From NCBI GenBank assembly GCA_947581855.1, contig CANPVZ010000003.1, positions 124,001-188,000 of the forward strand: DNA of 64,000 nt. Reading direction: 5' to 3'. The position numbers and the translations under genes were made by a program. Within the stretch, counting starts at the first letter, position 1; every line of letters begins with the position of its first letter. The DNA comes from an uncultured Phocaeicola sp. GTDB taxonomy: Bacteria > Bacteroidota > Bacteroidia > Bacteroidales > Bacteroidaceae. Shown piece by piece: positions 1-8,713 of the stretch. Below the pieces are notes generated by a model, which worked only from the letters and a program-made list of their open reading frames with translations, was not told where the DNA came from and made no database searches.

Positions 1-408
1 GCAACGTTACTTTCCGGTAAGGAATACCAACGGTTTGTCCCGCGCGGGCAATATATCGGCAGTGATCCGTTCAATAAATGGTTGAAACCTTCGTGTGTAT
101 TGGTTTGTGAAGACAACTACAGCAATGCGCACGGTTTCCCTTGGGTGTACAAAGAATTGAAAATCGGCAAACTGGTAGGTGCTCCGGTCCCCGGAACTAT
201 GACTGCCGTATGGTGGGAAAACCAGATCGATCCTACCATTGTGTTCGGTATACCGCAGGTAGGCTGTATGGACATGCGCGGTCAATATGCCGAAAATCAC
301 CAGTTGCAGCCCGATATTGAAGTCTATAACACTCCGGAAGAATCTTTAGCAGGTAAAGACCGTCAGTTGGAAACGGCTGTGAAAGAAATGCTGAAAGGGT
401 TGAAATAG
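1..408 (+). CDS. S41-family (tricorn-like) peptidase, C-terminal fragment
   Basis: The frame is open from the first base, so the gene begins outside the window and only about 135 C-terminal residues are seen. The stretch VCEDNYSNAHGFPWVYKEL followed by GKLVGAPVPGTMTAVWW resembles the catalytic-serine end of S41 C-terminal processing/tricorn-type peptidases, where a Ser-Asn pair sits in a loop before a helix and a Gly-rich strand. The role would be ATP-independent proteolysis, probably in the periplasm. It precedes two GH127 genes by a 244-nt gap that contains a hairpin, so it is probably a separate transcript. The family call is fairly firm; the substrate is unknown. Confidence 0.75.
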   Translation, partial: ATLLSGKEYQRFVPRGQYIGSDPFNKWLKPSCVLVCEDNYSNAHGFPWVYKELKIGKLVGAPVPGTMTAVWWENQIDPTIVFGIPQVGCMDMRGQYAENHQLQPDIEVYNTPEESLAGKDRQLETAVKEMLKGLK

Positions 409-410
409 CT

Positions 411-454
411 ACTTTACAGTTTTGGTCTGTCGTTCCTGAACCGAACTGTAAAGT
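411..454 (+). terminator. Hairpin after the S41 peptidase gene
   Basis: An 11-bp perfect inverted repeat (ACTTTACAGTT at 411-421 against AACTGTAAAGT at 444-454) starts 3 nt after the stop codon. There is no long T run after it, so it is a candidate terminator or mRNA 3' end stabiliser only. Confidence 0.45.
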
Positions 455-652
455 CTTGTACAGAGCATTGGAGAGCCTTGTGGTTTTGGTATGCGGTATG
501 GAATGATTTTTGCGGGTAGCCGAAAGCGCATCAAGGGCATGCCGAAACCCTAATTTATGGAAAGTGTGCTTTTAATTGATGTGTTTTTACTTTGCGTTGC
601 TCATCATAGATGAAAAACAATATGAAGGATTAATCTTAAAACTATTCCGGAT

Positions 653-3600
653 ATGAAAGCAAAAAAAGTTGCTTCCGTTTTCTTGATGTGCTTTGTGCTA
701 TTATCAGTACGCGCACAGATCGCACAGCCTATTAAAGAGGTACCTTTTACTAAAGTGCGTCTTACAGACTGCTTTTGGAGGCCCCGTATCGAGACGAACC
801 GTATGGTTTCCATTCCATCGGCTTTTAAAGAGTGTGAACGGAACGGCCGTTTCGATAACTTCGCTTTAGCCGGCGGGCTGATAAAAGGAGAGCATAAAGG
901 CGATTTCTCTTTTGATGACACCGACCCTTATAAAATCATAGAAGGAGCTTCTTATTCGCTTGCGGTGAAGTATGATAAAAAATTAGATGCATATCTGGAC
1001 AGTGTGATTACTTTGATTGCTGCGGCTCAGGAACCTGACGGATATTTATGTACATGCGTAACGAATAAATGCGAGCGTTTGTCCGGCTGGTGGGGACATT
1101 CGCGTTGGGAAAAAATAAACAGCCATGAGCTTTATAACTGTGGGCACTTGTATGAGGCGGCCGTCGCACATTATCAAGCCACGGGAAAGCGGACATTATT
1201 GAATGTGGCGATTAAAAATGCTGATTTGATATGTACGGTATTTGGTCCGGAAAGGGGAAAGAAGCATGTCCCTTCGGGGCATCCTGTCGTGGAAATGGCT
1301 TTGACTAAATTATATAAGGTAACAGGTCGAAAGGAATATTTGGCTTTAGCAAAGTATTTTGTAGAGGAGACCGGGCGTGGAACAGACGGACATGCTTTGA
1401 GTGCATACAGCCAAGATCACCTGCCGATTCTTCAGCAGGAAGAAATTGTGGGACATGCTGTACGTGCAGGTTATTTATATTCCGGTGTGGCAGATGTAGC
1501 GGCTTTAACACAAGACACGGCTTATTTTCATGCGCTTTGCCGGATTTGGGATAATATGGTTGCAAAGAAACTGTATATCACGGGTGGTATCGGTTCGCGG
1601 GCACAAGGTGAGGGATTCGGTCCGAATTACGAACTGAATAATCATACGGCTTATTGCGAAACGTGTGCGGCCATTGCCAATGTATATTGGAATCATCGTA
1701 TGTTTCTGGCTACAGGAGAATCCAAGTATGTTGACGTGGTGGAACGGGCGTTATATAACGGTGTGATTTCCGGTATCTCGCTGAGTGGGGATAAGTTCTT
1801 TTACGATAATCCGCTGGAGTCGATGGGCCAGCATGAAAGGCAGAAATGGTTCGGGTGTGCTTGTTGTCCCGGAAACGTGACCCGTTTTATGGCTTCCGTG
1901 CCTTATTATATATATGCTACGCAAGGCAATTCCGTATATGTGAACCTTTATGCGCAGGGAGAAGCCAATATTGAATTGGAGAACAATGAAGTGCGCATTG
2001 TGCAGGAAACCGCTTATCCTTATGACGGAAAGATTACGTTGCGTGTCATTCCGAAACAGAAAAACAAATGGAGCTTACGCTTGCGTATTCCAGGGTGGGT
2101 ACAGTCGTTTCCCGTACCTTCCGATTTGTATGGCTATACCGATTCACCGACCCCGTATGCGTTGTATTTGAACGGTAAGAAGGTAAAAGGGAAAATCATC
2201 GATGGATTCGCTGTTTTTGAGCGGAAATGGCACTCCGGAGATGAGATTGTTTTAGAACTTCCGATGAACGTCCGCCGTGTGTACGCGCGTGGGGAAGTTG
2301 TGGACGACAGAGGAAAACTGGCCATAGAGCGTGGGCCGATAGTATATTGTCTGGAAGGAAAAGACCAGACCGGTGGTACGGTGTTTGATAAATATATCCC
2401 TGCAGATGCCCGGATAGAGGCAAAGATGGATGACTCTCTGCTGGGAGGCACGATGGTGCTTACCGGTCATTGTCGGGAGGTGAAACGTGACGGTTCGGAG
2501 CGGGAGGTGTCTTTTAAGGCAATACCTTATTCCGTCTGGAACAACCGGGGTGCTGACCAGATGGCTGTATGGATCCCCGAAAAGGCCGCTTATGCCCGTC
2601 CGGTTCCATTGCCTACCATTGCCTCGCAGGCACGGACGATGTCGATTAAAGCGCCGATACAAAAAGATGCCCCCGAGTCGGCGGCGGTGGAAGAGTGGGC
2701 ATGGGGCGTGAATGATCAATGGGAACCTAAAAGCTCGGCGGATAATTCGAAACCTTATTATTATTGGTGGCTAAAACGGGGAACACTTGAAACTTTGGTC
2801 TATGAGTTCGTGCGGCCAGAGAATGTATCGGGTGTGGAAGTGTACTGGCTCGATTTAGATCATTACGATGGCAATTATCGTGTGCCCGAAAGTTGGATCC
2901 TTTATTATAAAGACGGAAATAGCTGGAAAGAAGTAGAAAACCTCGATGAATTCGGCACAAAAAAAGATTGTTACAATGTTATCCGTTTTAAGCCGGTGAT
3001 GACTACTGGGCTGAAAATAGCTGCTCGTTTGCGTAAAGGAGTTTCCGGTGGAATCATAGAATGGAAAGTGAACGGAGAACCTTATCGTTGTATGGAACGT
3101 CCGACAGCGATGCCGGAAGGGGCAAAGCAGCCCGGACTTTACAAGAAATACCTGAATCAGGGAGGTATCCCTATTGTGGCGTCGGCAAATGTAAGAGATG
3201 AAGCGTTGATGAAAGCGTACGAATATATGTATTTGATGTTACTTAAACTCCCGGCGGCACGTGAAGCAATGATTCAGAGGGGATGCAAGGTGATTGTTAT
3301 CGGCGAAAAGGAGCAGGTGAGCGATATTCCCGAATATGCATTTTTTACCCGTACTTTGGAGGAGAAGAGATATTGGAATGCTCGTGCAAGGGGTTTTGGT
3401 GGTTCGGAGGGAGACGGCTGGTGTATGAGCGGAGGAGAGGAAAACCTTTTGAACTTGCTGGGCGACCGTTATAAAGGCGAAAATATTTTTATCCATGAAT
3501 TTGCGCATCTGATTCATTCTGTAGGGTTGAGGGAATCCGTTCCGGGTTTTGACGACCGCTTGCAACAGCTTTATGAAAACGCCAAGTCGAAAGGACTCTG

Positions 3601-3790
3601 GGCGAATACGTATGCCATGACAAATAAGGAGGAATATTTTGCAGAGTGTGTGCAGTCTTATTTTAATTGTAACCGCTATGCGGAAAAACCGGATGGTATC
3701 CATAATTCGGTGAGTACGCGGGAAAAGCTTGCCCATTACGATCCGGATATGCATGCGTTGCTTTGTGAACTGTTTTATCCTTTCTTTTAG
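653..3790 (+). CDS. GH127 (DUF1680) beta-L-arabinofuranosidase fused to a C-terminal HExxH zinc-peptidase-like domain
   Basis: Exported protein of 1045 residues with a signal peptide ending about residue 21 (SVRA-Q). Residues about 28-650 are a GH127/DUF1680 domain. The signature residues of the family are present: E320 (acid/base position), C335-E336-T337-C338, and C402-A-C404-C405. The 16-residue spacing E320-E336 equals that of E322-E338 in Bifidobacterium HypBA1, whose zinc-bound cysteine is the nucleophile. Residues about 690-810 look like a carbohydrate-binding beta-sandwich (YYYWWLKRGT, WKVNGEPY). From about 824 to the end the protein resembles the gluzincin domain of the anthrax lethal factor/Pro-Pro endopeptidase type: H948-E-F-A-H952, GLWANTYAMTN, then E993-E-Y-F-A-E998. 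The paralogue next door ends before this region. The predicted role is removal of L-arabinofuranose from plant glycans or glycoproteins, with possible proteolysis; the peptidase activity is inferred from motif only. Confidence 0.85.
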   Translation: MKAKKVASVFLMCFVLLSVRAQIAQPIKEVPFTKVRLTDCFWRPRIETNRMVSIPSAFKECERNGRFDNFALAGGLIKGEHKGDFSFDDTDPYKIIEGASYSLAVKYDKKLDAYLDSVITLIAAAQEPDGYLCTCVTNKCERLSGWWGHSRWEKINSHELYNCGHLYEAAVAHYQATGKRTLLNVAIKNADLICTVFGPERGKKHVPSGHPVVEMALTKLYKVTGRKEYLALAKYFVEETGRGTDGHALSAYSQDHLPILQQEEIVGHAVRAGYLYSGVADVAALTQDTAYFHALCRIWDNMVAKKLYITGGIGSRAQGEGFGPNYELNNHTAYCETCAAIANVYWNHRMFLATGESKYVDVVERALYNGVISGISLSGDKFFYDNPLESMGQHERQKWFGCACCPGNVTRFMASVPYYIYATQGNSVYVNLYAQGEANIELENNEVRIVQETAYPYDGKITLRVIPKQKNKWSLRLRIPGWVQSFPVPSDLYGYTDSPTPYALYLNGKKVKGKIIDGFAVFERKWHSGDEIVLELPMNVRRVYARGEVVDDRGKLAIERGPIVYCLEGKDQTGGTVFDKYIPADARIEAKMDDSLLGGTMVLTGHCREVKRDGSEREVSFKAIPYSVWNNRGADQMAVWIPEKAAYARPVPLPTIASQARTMSIKAPIQKDAPESAAVEEWAWGVNDQWEPKSSADNSKPYYYWWLKRGTLETLVYEFVRPENVSGVEVYWLDLDHYDGNYRVPESWILYYKDGNSWKEVENLDEFGTKKDCYNVIRFKPVMTTGLKIAARLRKGVSGGIIEWKVNGEPYRCMERPTAMPEGAKQPGLYKKYLNQGGIPIVASANVRDEALMKAYEYMYLMLLKLPAAREAMIQRGCKVIVIGEKEQVSDIPEYAFFTRTLEEKRYWNARARGFGGSEGDGWCMSGGEENLLNLLGDRYKGENIFIHEFAHLIHSVGLRESVPGFDDRLQQLYENAKSKGLWANTYAMTNKEEYFAECVQSYFNCNRYAEKPDGIHNSVSTREKLAHYDPDMHALLCELFYPFF

Positions 3791-4013
3791 GTTTAATACC
3801 TTGCATACTGCGAAAATTCCTTGTGGTGTGTTGAGCTATTACGACCTGTATGTCCGAATAGTGTAGCAAGGAAACCCTTCGTAAATAATAGTACACGGGA
3901 TAATCTGTGAAACCAATGATAAAAGTGAAGAATCTGATTGGTGGAAGGCTGAATTTGTCTTTCCGCTGTAAAATTTTATATCTTGCCGGTATAAAGTTTC
4001 GTGGGCTTTTATC

Positions 4014-4021
4014 TATATTTG
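4014..4021 (+). promoter_or_regulatory. Candidate -7 element for the second GH127 gene
   Basis: TATATTTG fits the Bacteroidetes -7 consensus TAnnTTTG and lies 58 nt before the start codon. No clear TTTG lies at the expected -33 distance. It suggests that the second GH127 gene can be transcribed on its own. Confidence 0.4.
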
Positions 4022-4078
4022 CGAATCGTATGGTGTAGAATATGGCATTGAAATCTCTATGAGTTAAGAAAAATCTAG

Positions 4079-6487
4079 ATGATGAAGAGTGTATTATTAA
4101 CAATGATGCTGGCGTCAAGTGTCGGCATGTCGGTGGTAGCCCAATCGACCCCGGCACACGGGTATCCTATCGACCCGGTTCCTTTTACTTCGGTGAAAGT
4201 AACGGATACTTTTTGGGGACAACGCTTGAAAGCAAGTCGTGAAGTGACCATTCCTTTGGCTTTTCGCAAATGTGAGGAGACGGGACGTTACGAGAATTTT
4301 GTCAAGGCAGCTCATCCGAGTGAGAGTTATAAGGTGGAGGGGTATTCGTTTGATGATACCGATGTGTATAAGACCATTGAAGGGGCAAGCTATTTGTTGC
4401 AGACTTATCCCGACAAAAAGTTGGAGCATTACATTGATAGCGTGCTGTCTATTGTGGCGGCTGCGCAGGAGCCCGACGGTTATCTCTATACAGCTCGTAC
4501 CATGAATCCCAAGCATCCGCACGGTTGGGCGGGTAGCAAACGTTGGGAGAAAGTGGAGAATCTGAGTCATGAATTCTATAATTTGGGACACATGGTGGAA
4601 GGAGCCATTGCTCATTATCAGGCTACCGGTAAACGGAATTTTTTGGATATTGCTGTTCGCTATGCCGATTGTGTATGTAGGGAAATCGGCGATGGAATGG
4701 GGCAAATTGTAGCTGTACCCGGGCACCAGATTGCTGAAATGGCGTTGGCGAAACTTTATTTGATAACGGGTGACAGGAAATATCTGAAAGAAGCGAAGTT
4801 CTTCCTCGATAAGCGAGGTTATACTTCCCGGAAAGGGGAATACAGTCAGGCCCACAAACCTGTGGTGCAGCAAGATGAAGCCGTAGGGCATGCCGTGCGT
4901 GCGGCTTACATGTATTCCGGTATGGCGGATGTGGCCGCGCTGACGGGAGATTCTGCTTATATTCAGGCCATTGACAAAATATGGGACAATATAGTTTCCA
5001 AGAAGTATTATGTCACCGGTGGCATCGGTGCAACTTCCAACGGAGAAGCTTTTGGAAAGAATTACGAGCTGCCCAATATGTCTGCCTATTGCGAAACGTG
5101 CGCTGCCATCGGTAATGTTTACTTGAACTACCGTTTGTTCCTATTGCATGGAGACGGTAAATATTTCGATGTATTGGAACGTACCTTATATAATGGTCTG
5201 ATTTCCGGGGTTTCCTTGGATGGTGGAGCGTTTTTCTATCCCAATCCGTTGGAATCTGTCGGTCAGCACCAGCGCCAGCCTTGGTTTGGGTGCGCTTGTT
5301 GTCCCTCTAATATCTGTCGTTTTATCCCTTCGTTGCCCGGTTATATATATGCCGTAAAAGGAAAAAATGTATATGTAAACCTTTTCATGTCTAATGACGC
5401 TCAATTAAAAATCGGAGGAAAAAAGCTTGCCTTACGGCAAACTACCGGTTATCCGTTCGAGGGTGATACCGAGATAGAAGTAACCCGAGCTACAGGTTCA
5501 GATTTTGCTTTGAGAATCCGTATTCCTGGATGGGTGCGTAACCAACCCGTACCTAGTGATTTATATCGGTATGCAGATGGAAAACAATCGGGCTATACGG
5601 TGAAAATCAACGGTGAAATCGTGGAAAATGAAGTGAACGACGGTTATATGACTCTTGCCCGCAGATGGCGTAAGGGCGATAAGGTGACGGTGCATTTTGA
5701 TATGCAGCCCCGTGTGGTGAAAGCCCACCCCAATGTTGTGGCCGATAAAGGGCGCATTGCCGTGGAACGCGGGCCTCTGGTATATTGTGCAGAGTGGAAA
5801 GATAATGATTTCGATGTGTTGAGTGTTTTGATGAACCGTGAACCGAAGTTTGAAATCGGGCAACGTGTGGAGGAACTTTACAACGCATTATGTTTGCATA
5901 CACCCGCTCAAGTGTTGCAATATGATGCATTCGGCCGCTTGACCGTAAGAGATGTAAAGTTAACATTGATACCTTATTACGCTTGGGCACACCGTGGAGC
6001 CGGCGCGATGGCTGTGTGGTTGCCGGTGGAATTGAATGCTTGTCGTCCGTCACAGCCTGAAACATTAGCTTCGAAAAGCAAGTTGAACGCTTCGGTAGTT
6101 ACTGCTGCTCTGACAGCCGTTAACGATGGTTTGCTGCCACAACATGCCGATGACCGCTCCCTGCCTTATTACCATTGGTGGCCGAAACAAGGCACTACGG
6201 AATGGATTGTGTATGCCTTTCCCGAAGCTGCTACCGTTTCGCGCTCTGCCGTTTATTGGTTCGATGATGCTCCCTGGGGCGGATGTCGTGTTCCTGTTTC
6301 ATGGAAGTTATACTATAAGGATGAGTCTGGTGCATGGCAACCCGTAGTGAATTCCGGCATTTACGGTTTGAACAAAGGAACGGCCAATGAAGTCAACTTC
6401 TCACCTGTTACCACCACTGCTATGAAATTAGAAGTGGTGCAACCGGAAAAATTCTCTTGCGGTTTGTTTGAATGGGAAATAAAATAA
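4079..6487 (+). CDS. GH127 (DUF1680) beta-L-arabinofuranosidase
   Basis: 802 residues with a signal peptide ending near residue 22 (SVVAQ). It is a paralogue of the upstream gene over that protein's first 800 residues but lacks its peptidase domain. The catalytic set is intact: E323 (NGEAF), C338-E339-T340-C341, and C405-A-C407-C408. Family members hydrolyse terminal beta-L-arabinofuranosyl residues, for example in hydroxyproline-linked arabino-oligosaccharides, using a zinc-bound cysteine nucleophile. A beta-sandwich C-terminal part (YYHWWPKQGT, ending GLFEWEIK) is shared with the neighbour. ATGATG gives two adjacent possible starts. No SusC/SusD pair or regulator adjoins the two genes. The exact linkage specificity cannot be read from sequence. 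Confidence 0.88.
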   Translation: MMKSVLLTMMLASSVGMSVVAQSTPAHGYPIDPVPFTSVKVTDTFWGQRLKASREVTIPLAFRKCEETGRYENFVKAAHPSESYKVEGYSFDDTDVYKTIEGASYLLQTYPDKKLEHYIDSVLSIVAAAQEPDGYLYTARTMNPKHPHGWAGSKRWEKVENLSHEFYNLGHMVEGAIAHYQATGKRNFLDIAVRYADCVCREIGDGMGQIVAVPGHQIAEMALAKLYLITGDRKYLKEAKFFLDKRGYTSRKGEYSQAHKPVVQQDEAVGHAVRAAYMYSGMADVAALTGDSAYIQAIDKIWDNIVSKKYYVTGGIGATSNGEAFGKNYELPNMSAYCETCAAIGNVYLNYRLFLLHGDGKYFDVLERTLYNGLISGVSLDGGAFFYPNPLESVGQHQRQPWFGCACCPSNICRFIPSLPGYIYAVKGKNVYVNLFMSNDAQLKIGGKKLALRQTTGYPFEGDTEIEVTRATGSDFALRIRIPGWVRNQPVPSDLYRYADGKQSGYTVKINGEIVENEVNDGYMTLARRWRKGDKVTVHFDMQPRVVKAHPNVVADKGRIAVERGPLVYCAEWKDNDFDVLSVLMNREPKFEIGQRVEELYNALCLHTPAQVLQYDAFGRLTVRDVKLTLIPYYAWAHRGAGAMAVWLPVELNACRPSQPETLASKSKLNASVVTAALTAVNDGLLPQHADDRSLPYYHWWPKQGTTEWIVYAFPEAATVSRSAVYWFDDAPWGGCRVPVSWKLYYKDESGAWQPVVNSGIYGLNKGTANEVNFSPVTTTAMKLEVVQPEKFSCGLFEWEIK

Positions 6488-6540
6488 TGTAAGTATATAG
6501 TTTTTACTTTACTCAAATTACTCTCTTTACTAAAAACGTC

Positions 6541-6673
6541 CTCTGAAACCCTTTGCTGGTAGGCCTTTCAGAATTGTGCACAAACGCGACCTCTGTTTGT
6601 GCACAATTCTACTTGCCATTTGTGCACAAATGAGGTATGCGTTTGTGCACATTCGACATGTGCGTTTGTGTAC
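6541..6673. repeat. Dispersed intergenic element with a 23-bp-period GTGCAC array, copy 1
   Basis: A leader (6541-6570, CTTTGCTGGTAGGCCTTTCA) is followed by five units spaced exactly 23 bp apart. The GTGCAC or GTGTAC palindromic cores start at 6576, 6599, 6622, 6645 and 6668, mostly within TTTGTGCACAAA. A second copy with the same leader and the same period lies at 50330-50462. It sits in the 0.75-kb gap after the GH127 gene. It is not a CRISPR, since there are no separate spacers. Confidence 0.85.
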
Positions 6674-7137
6674 ACGAAAATAATGTAAACATATTTCCTT
6701 CTTTTAGTGGTTGTATTCTTTGGTTTTCCATTTTGATGATGGTATAAATGGTTGGTTGCGTCGAGTAAGCATACCTTATAATATGAGAGCGTACTGTTTA
6801 ATGAATGGTAGTTTATAGAGTCGTAGCGGTCAAATTTGCATAGCTCTTTCTAGCGGTCACGGTTTAATCGATAGCAATTTATAGGATTATATTCCACGTT
6901 TTGCTTTGTGATTTATTAGATGTTCCTTGCTTATATTTTCCCCACATGCTATATATGCTACGCACTTTTTTACTTATAAGAAAATATGCATACTGTTTAC
7001 TTATTGTAAATGAGTAATATAGCTGTATTAGTCGAATGTTTATGTTGGATATTTAATATTGTTGTGTTGATAATATATTGATTAATAATGTTTTATTGAT
7101 ATAATGTAGAATATGGAACACCAAAATGAAAAAATAG
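6674..7137. other. AT-rich gap with no recognised gene
   Basis: No ORF with coding character, no RNA gene and no terminator was recognised here. A short word TAGCGGTCA occurs twice, at about 6826 and 6851. The region ends in the promoter of the DUF4248 gene. Confidence 0.5.
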
Positions 7138-7168
7138 TTGCAGGTTTAATATATACTTCTTATTTTTG
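7138..7168 (+). promoter_or_regulatory. Bacteroides-type promoter of the DUF4248 gene
   Basis: TTG at 7138-7140, a 20-nt spacer, and TATTTTTG at 7161-7168 match the -33/-7 consensus. Transcription would start near 7175, about 80 nt before the preferred start codon at 7256. Confidence 0.65.
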
Positions 7169-7255
7169 CAGTACGTTTAATAAATGAAAGGAAAATCATG
7201 TCTGCTTGAAGCCTAGATGTGTAACGTAAACAATTATAAAACAAAAAATGTGATT

Positions 7256-7492
7256 ATGAAAAAAGAAAAGAAACCGTGGTATGATGAAGATGACAATTCG
7301 TATGCCTCTTTAGCAATGGGATATTTCCCTAAATGTAATCCGAAGAATGCGGTACGCGGTTTGAACCGTTGGATAGCGGGATGCAAGCCTTTGAAAGAGA
7401 AACTGGAAGAAACCGGATTCGGCCCGTTTAACCACCGCTACCTCACCCCGATGCAGCGAAGTTTAATAGTAGAGTATTTGGGTGAGCCTTAA
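7256..7492 (+). CDS. DUF4248 family small protein
   Basis: 78 residues from the ATG at 7256 (MKKEKKPWYDED); an upstream in-frame ATG at 7217 would add 13 residues of non-family sequence. The core AMGYFPKCNPKNAVRGLNRW followed by PMQRSLIVEYLGEP is the DUF4248 pattern of Bacteroidales. The function is unknown. These genes often lie beside HU-like genes, as here (next gene at 7760), which hints at a DNA-related role. The fold looks like a small helical DNA-binding-type domain, but this is inference. The gene ends at a good terminator, so it is probably monocistronic. Confidence 0.75.
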   Translation: MKKEKKPWYDEDDNSYASLAMGYFPKCNPKNAVRGLNRWIAGCKPLKEKLEETGFGPFNHRYLTPMQRSLIVEYLGEP

Positions 7493-7510
7493 CAAACATC
7501 GGCTTAAAAG

Positions 7511-7564
7511 AAAAGGATGGCTTTTGCATGAAACACTTGATTCTTGCGGAAGCTATCCTTTTTT
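7511..7564 (+). terminator. Rho-independent terminator after the DUF4248 gene
   Basis: AAAAGGATGGCTT at 7511-7523 pairs with AAGCTATCCTTTT at 7550-7562 (one G-U), and the T run continues to 7564. Confidence 0.75.
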
Positions 7565-7610
7565 GTCGTGGGAAGATGAAATAATTAGTACTGTTAGGTA
7601 CATTATCGGA

Positions 7611-7670
7611 CCATAAGGAACAGAAAATACCCATAAGGAACAGAAAGTACCCATAAAGAACCAAAAGGAG
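7611..7670. repeat. Three tandem 20-bp units
   Basis: CCATAAGGAACAGAAAATAC (7611-7630), CCATAAGGAACAGAAAGTAC (7631-7650) and CCATAAAGAACCAAAAGGAG (7651-7670) follow one another without spacers, just ahead of the HU-like gene's promoter region. This is one of six short-period arrays in the window. Confidence 0.8.
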
Positions 7671-7692
7671 CATTCGCTCCAACCCCATGTTT

Positions 7693-7700
7693 TACCTTTG
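7693..7700 (+). promoter_or_regulatory. -7 element of the HU-like gene
   Basis: TACCTTTG matches TAnnTTTG and lies 60 nt before the start codon. A good -33 TTTG is not seen; the spacer region runs into the 20-bp repeat array. Confidence 0.5.
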
Positions 7701-7759
7701 CCATGTAATCGATCGAGAACAAGTAATTATGAATGTAAAACAATTAAATTTTTAAGATT

Positions 7760-8254
7760 ATGGCATTGGAATATGTAGTAAAAAAGAGAGTGTTAAACTT
7801 TGATCCGAAGAAGTCGGAAAAGTATGTATTGAAATCGTTAAGCAATGGCGAAATTTCCTTTGAGAAACTCTGTGCAAGAGTAAGTCAAATTTGTGGCGCA
7901 CACAGGGGTACGGTGCAACTGGTCGTTGCAGGGCTGGTAGACGTGATGATTAATGAAGTGAGCGAAGGCAATACGTTGCATTTAGGGGAGTTCGGACTGT
8001 TTCGTCCGGTCGTACGTAGCAAGTCGGGCGATACCGCTGAGGAGGTGACTTCTCGTAATGTGTATCGCAAAGGAGTGAGATTTGTGCCTGGAGCATCCTT
8101 AAAAGTGGCGGTTCAGAAATTGAGCATCCTTCATCAGGAGGTAGAAGAAGATGAAGCTGCTAAAACGAATGCTTCCGGTAGTGAAGATGGTGGAAACAAC
8201 GGAGGAAATGTCGGCGGAAACGAAAATCCTGGTGGAGGTATCGAAGGTATTTAG
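7760..8254 (+). CDS. HU-like DNA-binding protein (HU-HIG type)
   Basis: 164 residues. Residues 1-125 have the HU/IHF-like layout of the Bacteroidales HU-HIG family: MALEYVVKKRVLNFDP, then a helical part (ISFEKLCARVSQICG), then LGEFGLFRPVVRS and the basic arm region RNVYRKGVRFVPGASLK. Such proteins bind and bend DNA and act as nucleoid or regulatory factors. The last 35 residues are an acidic, then Gly/Asn-rich low-complexity tail (GGNNGGNVGGNENPGGG), typical for this group. It follows the DUF4248 gene, and a terminator lies about 40 nt downstream. The family call is firm; the specific role is unknown. Confidence 0.85.
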   Translation: MALEYVVKKRVLNFDPKKSEKYVLKSLSNGEISFEKLCARVSQICGAHRGTVQLVVAGLVDVMINEVSEGNTLHLGEFGLFRPVVRSKSGDTAEEVTSRNVYRKGVRFVPGASLKVAVQKLSILHQEVEEDEAAKTNASGSEDGGNNGGNVGGNENPGGGIEGI

Positions 8255-8272
8255 CAAAGAAGTAGAATAGGG

Positions 8273-8503
8273 TCATTTGAGTAATATGTGAAAGAAAAGA
8301 CTGTCTCGGTAAAATGAGGCAGTCTTACTTTTTTCCAATTCTTGCACACGGTTTCGGTATTGGGTAGGAGTCATGCCTACCATAGTTTGAAACAAATTGT
8401 AAAATGTCGTCATGAAATGGAAGCCCATTTCGGCAGACAGAGTTTTTAGAGAAATTATTTCTTTAGGGTAAGAAAGACGCTTTATCGCTTCGCAGGGTCG
8501 GAA
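8273..8503 (-). pseudogene. Relic of an AraC-family transcriptional regulator (C-terminal HTH)
   Basis: On the minus strand an open stretch ending at 8273 reads IKRLSYPKEIISLKTLSAEM, GFHFMTTFYNLF, then GMTPTQYRNRVQ. This is the second helix-turn-helix and the closing PxQYR motif of AraC/XylS regulators. There is no start codon, and the frame stops at 8504-8506. Directly upstream, another frame gives IINKQAEKHSLSVLTNSD, resembling the start of the same HTH region, so the gene has lost its N-terminal part and carries an internal deletion or frameshift. It is no longer able to make a full regulator. Confidence 0.75.
8297..8334 (+). terminator. Terminator after the HU-like gene
   Basis: AAGACTGTCTC (8297-8307) pairs with GAGGCAGTCTT (8316-8326) with one G-U pair, then a run of six T. 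It overlaps the last codons of the AraC relic on the other strand. Confidence 0.7.
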
Positions 8504-8659
8504 TTAGTTAACACACTGAGTGAATGTTTTTCAGCCTGTTTATTGATAATCACCTGCTTTCTGAAACTCTTATGGTAAGCTTACATAAAAATGCCGGTTT
8601 TAAGCGTATTTCATAAAAATAAGTTGTTCTTTATTTATATGAGGAAATATAGCTGTTTT

Positions 8660-8693
8660 TTTGTGTTGTTTGCCGGAATAAATTTTATATTTG
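8660..8693 (+). promoter_or_regulatory. Promoter of the methyltransferase/adenosyltransferase pair
   Basis: TTTG at 8660-8663, a 22-nt spacer, and TATATTTG at 8686-8693. It lies only 20 nt before the start codon at 8714, so the leader would be very short. Confidence 0.5.
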
Positions 8694-8713
8694 CCGGATA
8701 AAGCAGAAAGAGA

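Noticed and set aside
4115..4891. Minus-strand ORF of 258 codons
   Set aside because: It lies wholly antisense within the second GH127 gene and shows no family features; it is a codon shadow of the plus-strand gene.
8297..8334. The hairpin as a terminator for the AraC relic
   Set aside because: The T run lies on the plus-strand side, so it serves the HU-like gene; the relic only overlaps it.
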